Assembly: GCA_036733345.1 (NCBI GenBank)
Contig: DAINAR010000078.1
Location: 1-10,260, forward strand
Direction: 5' to 3'
From: JAFGMQ01 sp036733345
GTDB lineage: Bacteria; Desulfobacterota; DSM-4660; Desulfatiglandales; Desulfatiglandaceae
Length of the DNA stretch: 10,260 nucleotides
Made by a program: the position numbers and the translations under genes. The first letter of the stretch is position 1; every line of letters starts with the position of its first letter. Shown piece after piece: positions 6,953 to 10,260 of this stretch. Under the pieces are notes generated by a model. It was not told the origin of the DNA. It saw nothing but the letters and a program-made list of their open reading frames with translations, and made no database searches.

Positions 6953-9900
6953 TCATACATCTCCAACAGCCGCGTCCATTTGCTGTATAAGCTCCTCCCT
7001 CTGCAGCCCAGCATCGATTTGGCTGAAAACCTCTTCATCCGTAAAGTGCTTGAGAAAAATAGCCCCTGTTGGGCATCTCGAATTACAAAGCCCACAGCCT
7101 TTGCAGAGGACGGGATTAACCCTGGCTTTTTTGCCTTTCGGCGTATCGATGAATTCGATAGCACCGTAGGAACAAAGCGAAATGCATGCCCCACAGGACA
7201 CACAATCATTCTCCTCCACCTCGCAAATGGCACCGGAAGTTACGACCGAATCCCTTGTAAGAATAGTTGCAGCTCGGCCGGCAGCTCCGTAAGCCTGGCT
7301 GATCGTTTCCGTAATATGTTTGGGATAATGAGCTGTCCCGCACAGGAAAATACCGTCTGCAGCAAAGTCTACAGGCCGCAGTTTCACGTGCACCTCCTGG
7401 AAGAAACCGTCCGTATTCAGAGAAACTTTGAACAATTTTGATATCTCGTTGCTGTTTGACGAAGGAATAACGGCCGCAGAAAGGACCAGGTAATCGGCGT
7501 CCAGGGCAAGACGTTGTCCCAGAACAGGGTCAGGGACAGTGACTCTTAACACAGGTCTCCCTTCCTCTTCAACGGCCTCCACCTGGGGTCCGTCTTCCGG
7601 TTCATAGCGGATGAATTTGATATCCTTCTCTGAGGCCTCCCGGTAATAGTCCTCTTTGAACCCATAGGTCCTCATATCACGATAGAGGATTGTAACATCC
7701 ATGTCCGGGTTGATCTCTTTGAGTTTCAAAGCGTTCTTTATCGCCTGGCTGCAACATATCCGTGCGCAATAGTTCCGTTCTTCGTTCCTGCAGCCCACGC
7801 ATTGGATCATTACCAGACTCTGGGCTTTGCCCGGCGCTTCTTCTCCTTTTGCGATTCGGTCCTCCACCTCCAGTTGAGTCAATACCCGATCATCTTTTCC
7901 GTAAAGGTATTCGGTGGGTTTATACTCATCAGCACCGGTTGCAATAATGGCTATACCGTGGCGTATCTCTTTAGTCCCTCTTGCGGACTTCACCTTTGTT
8001 ATAAAATTCCCGATATACCCGCTGGCCTCGGTGATGGTGGACTCTGTATACACATGAATGGAGGGATGACGGTATACCTTTCCGATAACGTCGTTCAGAT
8101 AGGTGTCAACATCCAGCCCCTCCAGGGTGTAATGGATTCTTCGTGCCATTCCCCCGAGCTCTGCATCTTTTTCCAGCAAATAGACCTCGAATCCCTGCTC
8201 AGCCAAACTCAGGGCGCTGGTCATCCCGGCCACACCGCCTCCGACCACCAGCGCCCTTTTGTCCACCGGCAGCTCAAATTCCTGCAGGGGCTCTAAAAGG
8301 GCACATCGTGCCACCGACATACGGACGATTTCCTTTGCTTTTTCGGTGGCTTCTTTAGGTTCACGTGAGTGGACCCAGGAGCAGTGCTCCCGTATATTAG
8401 CCATCTCAAAGAAATATGGATTAATCCCCCCTTCACGACAGGTGTCACGAAACAGGGGTTCATGCGTTCTGGGTGTACATGCGGCGACAACCACGCGATT
8501 AAGCCTTTTTTCACGGATCTTGTCCGCTATTTGCTGGGCATTATCAGTAGAACATGCAAAAAGACTTTCTTGAGCGTGGACAACATTGGGTAAAGTCGAG
8601 GCATACTCAACGACCGAAGGCACATCCACCACCCTTCCGATATTCGCTCCGCAATGACACACAAAGACCCCCACTCTAGGCTTCTCGCCTGAGACATCCT
8701 TTTCCGGCGGGTATTCCCTTTCCCTGTCAAGTTTTCCTCTCCTATAGGCAAGAAGCTGACTGCTGAGGGCATCGGCCCCACTGGCAGTCATAACCGACTC
8801 GGGGATATCTACCGGGCCCTGAAATGCCCCACTTACAAAAATTCCCGGGCAGGATGTCTCTATCGGGTTACCGGGATTTGTTTTACAAAACCCGTGAAGA
8901 TTAAGGTCAATGCCGTACTTTACAGACAGTTCTTCCGCTTCGGCAGGAGGGTTCAATCCCACGGATAGGACCACCAGATCGAATTCCTCCTCCTTGACCC
9001 CGTCCTCGAAAGTGGAGTACCGTATGGTTACGTTCTTGCTCTCCGGGATCTCTTTCCCTAAGGATACATAGCTTCTAATAAATCGAACCCCGGGAAGGTT
9101 TTCGGCCCTTTGGTAAAACCGCTCGAAATCCTTGCCATAGGCCCGAATATCGTTATGGAATATGGTACACTCGGCCTCTGCGTCATGGTCTTTGGTCAAA
9201 ATTACCTGCTTTTGGGTATAGGCGCAGCATACGGCGGAACAATAACTTTTATCACCCGGTGTAACCCTTCTGGAACCGACGCATTGAATCCAGGCAATTT
9301 TGTGGGGATGCTTCTTGTCGGAAGATCGCAGTATCTCTCCTTCATACGGACCCGTAGAGCACAACAGCCGTTCAAAATCAAGGCTGGTTACTACGTTCTC
9401 ATACTTTCCATAGCCGTAATCGCCCTTTACCTTTGGGTCGAATATCTCATAGCCCGGAGACAGAATGATTGCCCCGACCTCGATTTCTACCTTTTCCTCC
9501 TCTTGGCTGAAATCTATAGCCCTATTTTTGCAAACTCCGGAACATATGCTACATTGTTCACCCTTGAGATAAAGGCAGGCCTCAGGGTCGATGTAAGTGA
9601 TAAGCGGGACAGCCTGAGAAAAATATATGTGGATGGCTTTATTCAAGGAAAAATCTTGATTATATGGATCAGGGACATGGACGGGGCAATACTCCACACA
9701 GGTAGTACAGCCCGTGCATCTATCCTCATGGATATACCGGGGCTTTCTAATCAAAGTGACCGTAAAATCACCCGCTTCCCCTTCCACCCTTTCGACCTCA
9801 GTATAAGTCAAAATTTCTATATTAGGATGTCTGTTACATTCAATAAATTTTGGGGATTCGATACACATGGAGCAATCATTGGTGGGAAATGTCTTATCCA

Positions 9901-10078
9901 GTTGGGCCATCTTTCCACCGATAGCCGGTGATTTTTCAACCAGATAGACCTTAAAGCCTGAATCGGCGAGATCGAGGGAGGCCTGAATACCGCTGATCCC
10001 CCCGCCGACAACCATCACATCCCCGATATTGCTTTCTTCCGGGCTATTCTCGAACAGTTCTTCTGATTCTTTTTCCAC
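6953..10078 (-). CDS. Double-module HdrA-type FAD/iron-sulfur protein, BamE-like
   Basis: HdrA is the flavin hub of heterodisulfide-reductase complexes and can split or merge electron pairs. This 1041-aa copy carries two modules. Module 1 (about 1-455) has a Rossmann FAD site (VVGGGISG, 23-30), TFPTNDCSMCIESPKFIEC (C69, C72, C81), an inserted ferredoxin (C121, C124, C127, C131 and C168, C176, C179, C183) and the IQCVGSR...YCSAVCC cluster region (C266, C280, C284, C285). Module 2 (about 466-1041) starts with the HdrA N-domain (VFVCHCGANI), then VVGGGVAG (611-618), IQCVGCR...YCARICC (C760, C763, C771, C775, C776) and a C-terminal 2[4Fe-4S] ferredoxin (C959-C969, C992-C1002). Typical archaeal HdrA is about 650 aa. 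The start is GTG 10078 with AAGGA nine bases upstream. No membrane segment, so it is soluble. It is 33 nt after the HdrD-like gene. Confidence 0.93.
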   Translation of the reverse strand: MEKESEELFENSPEESNIGDVMVVGGGISGIQASLDLADSGFKVYLVEKSPAIGGKMAQLDKTFPTNDCSMCIESPKFIECNRHPNIEILTYTEVERVEGEAGDFTVTLIRKPRYIHEDRCTGCTTCVEYCPVHVPDPYNQDFSLNKAIHIYFSQAVPLITYIDPEACLYLKGEQCSICSGVCKNRAIDFSQEEEKVEIEVGAIILSPGYEIFDPKVKGDYGYGKYENVVTSLDFERLLCSTGPYEGEILRSSDKKHPHKIAWIQCVGSRRVTPGDKSYCSAVCCAYTQKQVILTKDHDAEAECTIFHNDIRAYGKDFERFYQRAENLPGVRFIRSYVSLGKEIPESKNVTIRYSTFEDGVKEEEFDLVVLSVGLNPPAEAEELSVKYGIDLNLHGFCKTNPGNPIETSCPGIFVSGAFQGPVDIPESVMTASGADALSSQLLAYRRGKLDREREYPPEKDVSGEKPRVGVFVCHCGANIGRVVDVPSVVEYASTLPNVVHAQESLFACSTDNAQQIADKIREKRLNRVVVAACTPRTHEPLFRDTCREGGINPYFFEMANIREHCSWVHSREPKEATEKAKEIVRMSVARCALLEPLQEFELPVDKRALVVGGGVAGMTSALSLAEQGFEVYLLEKDAELGGMARRIHYTLEGLDVDTYLNDVIGKVYRHPSIHVYTESTITEASGYIGNFITKVKSARGTKEIRHGIAIIATGADEYKPTEYLYGKDDRVLTQLEVEDRIAKGEEAPGKAQSLVMIQCVGCRNEERNYCARICCSQAIKNALKLKEINPDMDVTILYRDMRTYGFKEDYYREASEKDIKFIRYEPEDGPQVEAVEEEGRPVLRVTVPDPVLGQRLALDADYLVLSAAVIPSSNSNEISKLFKVSLNTDGFFQEVHVKLRPVDFAADGIFLCGTAHYPKHITETISQAYGAAGRAATILTRDSVVTSGAICEVEENDCVSCGACISLCSYGAIEFIDTPKGKKARVNPVLCKGCGLCNSRCPTGAIFLKHFTDEEVFSQIDAGLQREELIQQMDAAVGDV

Positions 10079-10111
10079 GTCTTTCCGTCCTTATCGGGCC
10101 TCTTAAGTCCC

Positions 10112-10260
10112 TTAAATTACTTCCTGGATGATCTCCGTGATGTCCTTGATCTCTATCTTTTCATCGACCCCCATGGTTAATCTGCTGTCTTCAAACATGG
10201 TAATACAGTACGGGCAGCAGGTAACCAGTTCCTCAGCCCCAACCTCTATAGCCTGGTCGA
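10112..10260 (-). CDS. C-terminal end of an HdrB/HdrD-type CCG iron-sulfur protein, BamD-like (5' truncated)
   Basis: A frame entering from the right edge gives 48 residues before TAA 10112..10114. It contains AEELVTCCPYCITMFEDS, the end of a cysteine-rich CCG domain (C-C-P-x-C) that binds the noncubane [4Fe-4S] clusters of heterodisulfide reductase HdrB/HdrD and related (Fe-S) oxidoreductases. It ends KIEIKDITEIIQEVI, a tail common in HdrD-like proteins of anaerobes. The first CCG motif and any N-terminal ferredoxin lie outside the window. Its place directly before the double HdrA (33 nt) fits BamD before BamE in benzoyl-CoA reductase clusters. HdrD, GlpC-like or LutA-like proteins are alternatives that the tail alone cannot exclude. 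Confidence 0.82.
   Translation of the reverse strand, partial: DQAIEVGAEELVTCCPYCITMFEDSRLTMGVDEKIEIKDITEIIQEVI

Noticed and set aside
6892..7233. 113-aa minus-strand ORF overlapping the HdrA 3' end
   Set aside because: Other frame of HdrA; its translation is a shifted reading of the ferredoxin region.
9110..9931. 273-aa plus-strand ORF
   Set aside because: Fully antisense to the well-supported HdrA gene; no family motifs and no ribosome site.
1..10260. CRISPR arrays, tRNA/rRNA genes, insertion sequences
   Set aside because: No regularly spaced repeats, cloverleaf-like sequence, transposase or terminal inverted repeats were seen.

Overview
The window carries most of one long minus-strand operon for a large soluble electron-transfer complex of a strict anaerobe. 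It reads right to left: the end of an HdrB/HdrD-type CCG iron-sulfur protein (right edge), a double-length HdrA flavoprotein (1041 aa), an MvhD-type [2Fe-2S] protein that is read through an in-frame UGA, a NuoE-like [2Fe-2S] protein, a molybdopterin oxidoreductase (684 aa), a NuoF-like flavoprotein (555 aa) and a short NuoG/HoxU-like ferredoxin subunit (204 aa). No intact plus-strand gene lies inside the operon. The left edge holds the last 55 codons of a plus-strand radical-SAM-type protein, then about 680 bases of what looks like decayed coding DNA.

The gene content points to an anaerobic Desulfobacterota-type bacterium (sulfate reducer, syntroph or Geobacter-like). This is inference from the combination of double HdrA, MvhD, NuoEF/HoxU and selenocysteine, which recurs in that group. 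No rRNA or other taxonomic marker is present.

The main observation is that the mvhD-like gene starts at 6908, not at the TTG at 6833. Between them the frame holds one UGA (6852..6854), exactly where MvhD proteins have the second Cys of an N-terminal CNWC motif. A hairpin at 6813..6833, with its 3-nt apical loop starting 28 nt after the UGA and a G as first loop base, fits the bacterial SECIS pattern. The gene is therefore called as a selenoprotein of 255 aa, with a winged-helix-like C-terminus.

The order D(HdrD-like)-E(HdrA)-F(MvhD)-G(NuoE)-H(NuoF)-I(HoxU) matches, from memory, the BamDEFGHI part of class II benzoyl-CoA reductase clusters, with a molybdopterin enzyme placed between G and H. 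The NuoF-like subunit keeps its FMN loop and iron-sulfur ligands but differs at several usual NADH-contact positions. The molybdopterin enzyme has Cys-Tyr, not the Cys/Sec-His of formate dehydrogenases. Together these suggest an HdrA-centred electron bifurcating or confurcating complex whose terminal partners may be neither NADH nor formate. The BamB/BamC catalytic genes are not in the window, so a benzoyl-CoA role is not shown.
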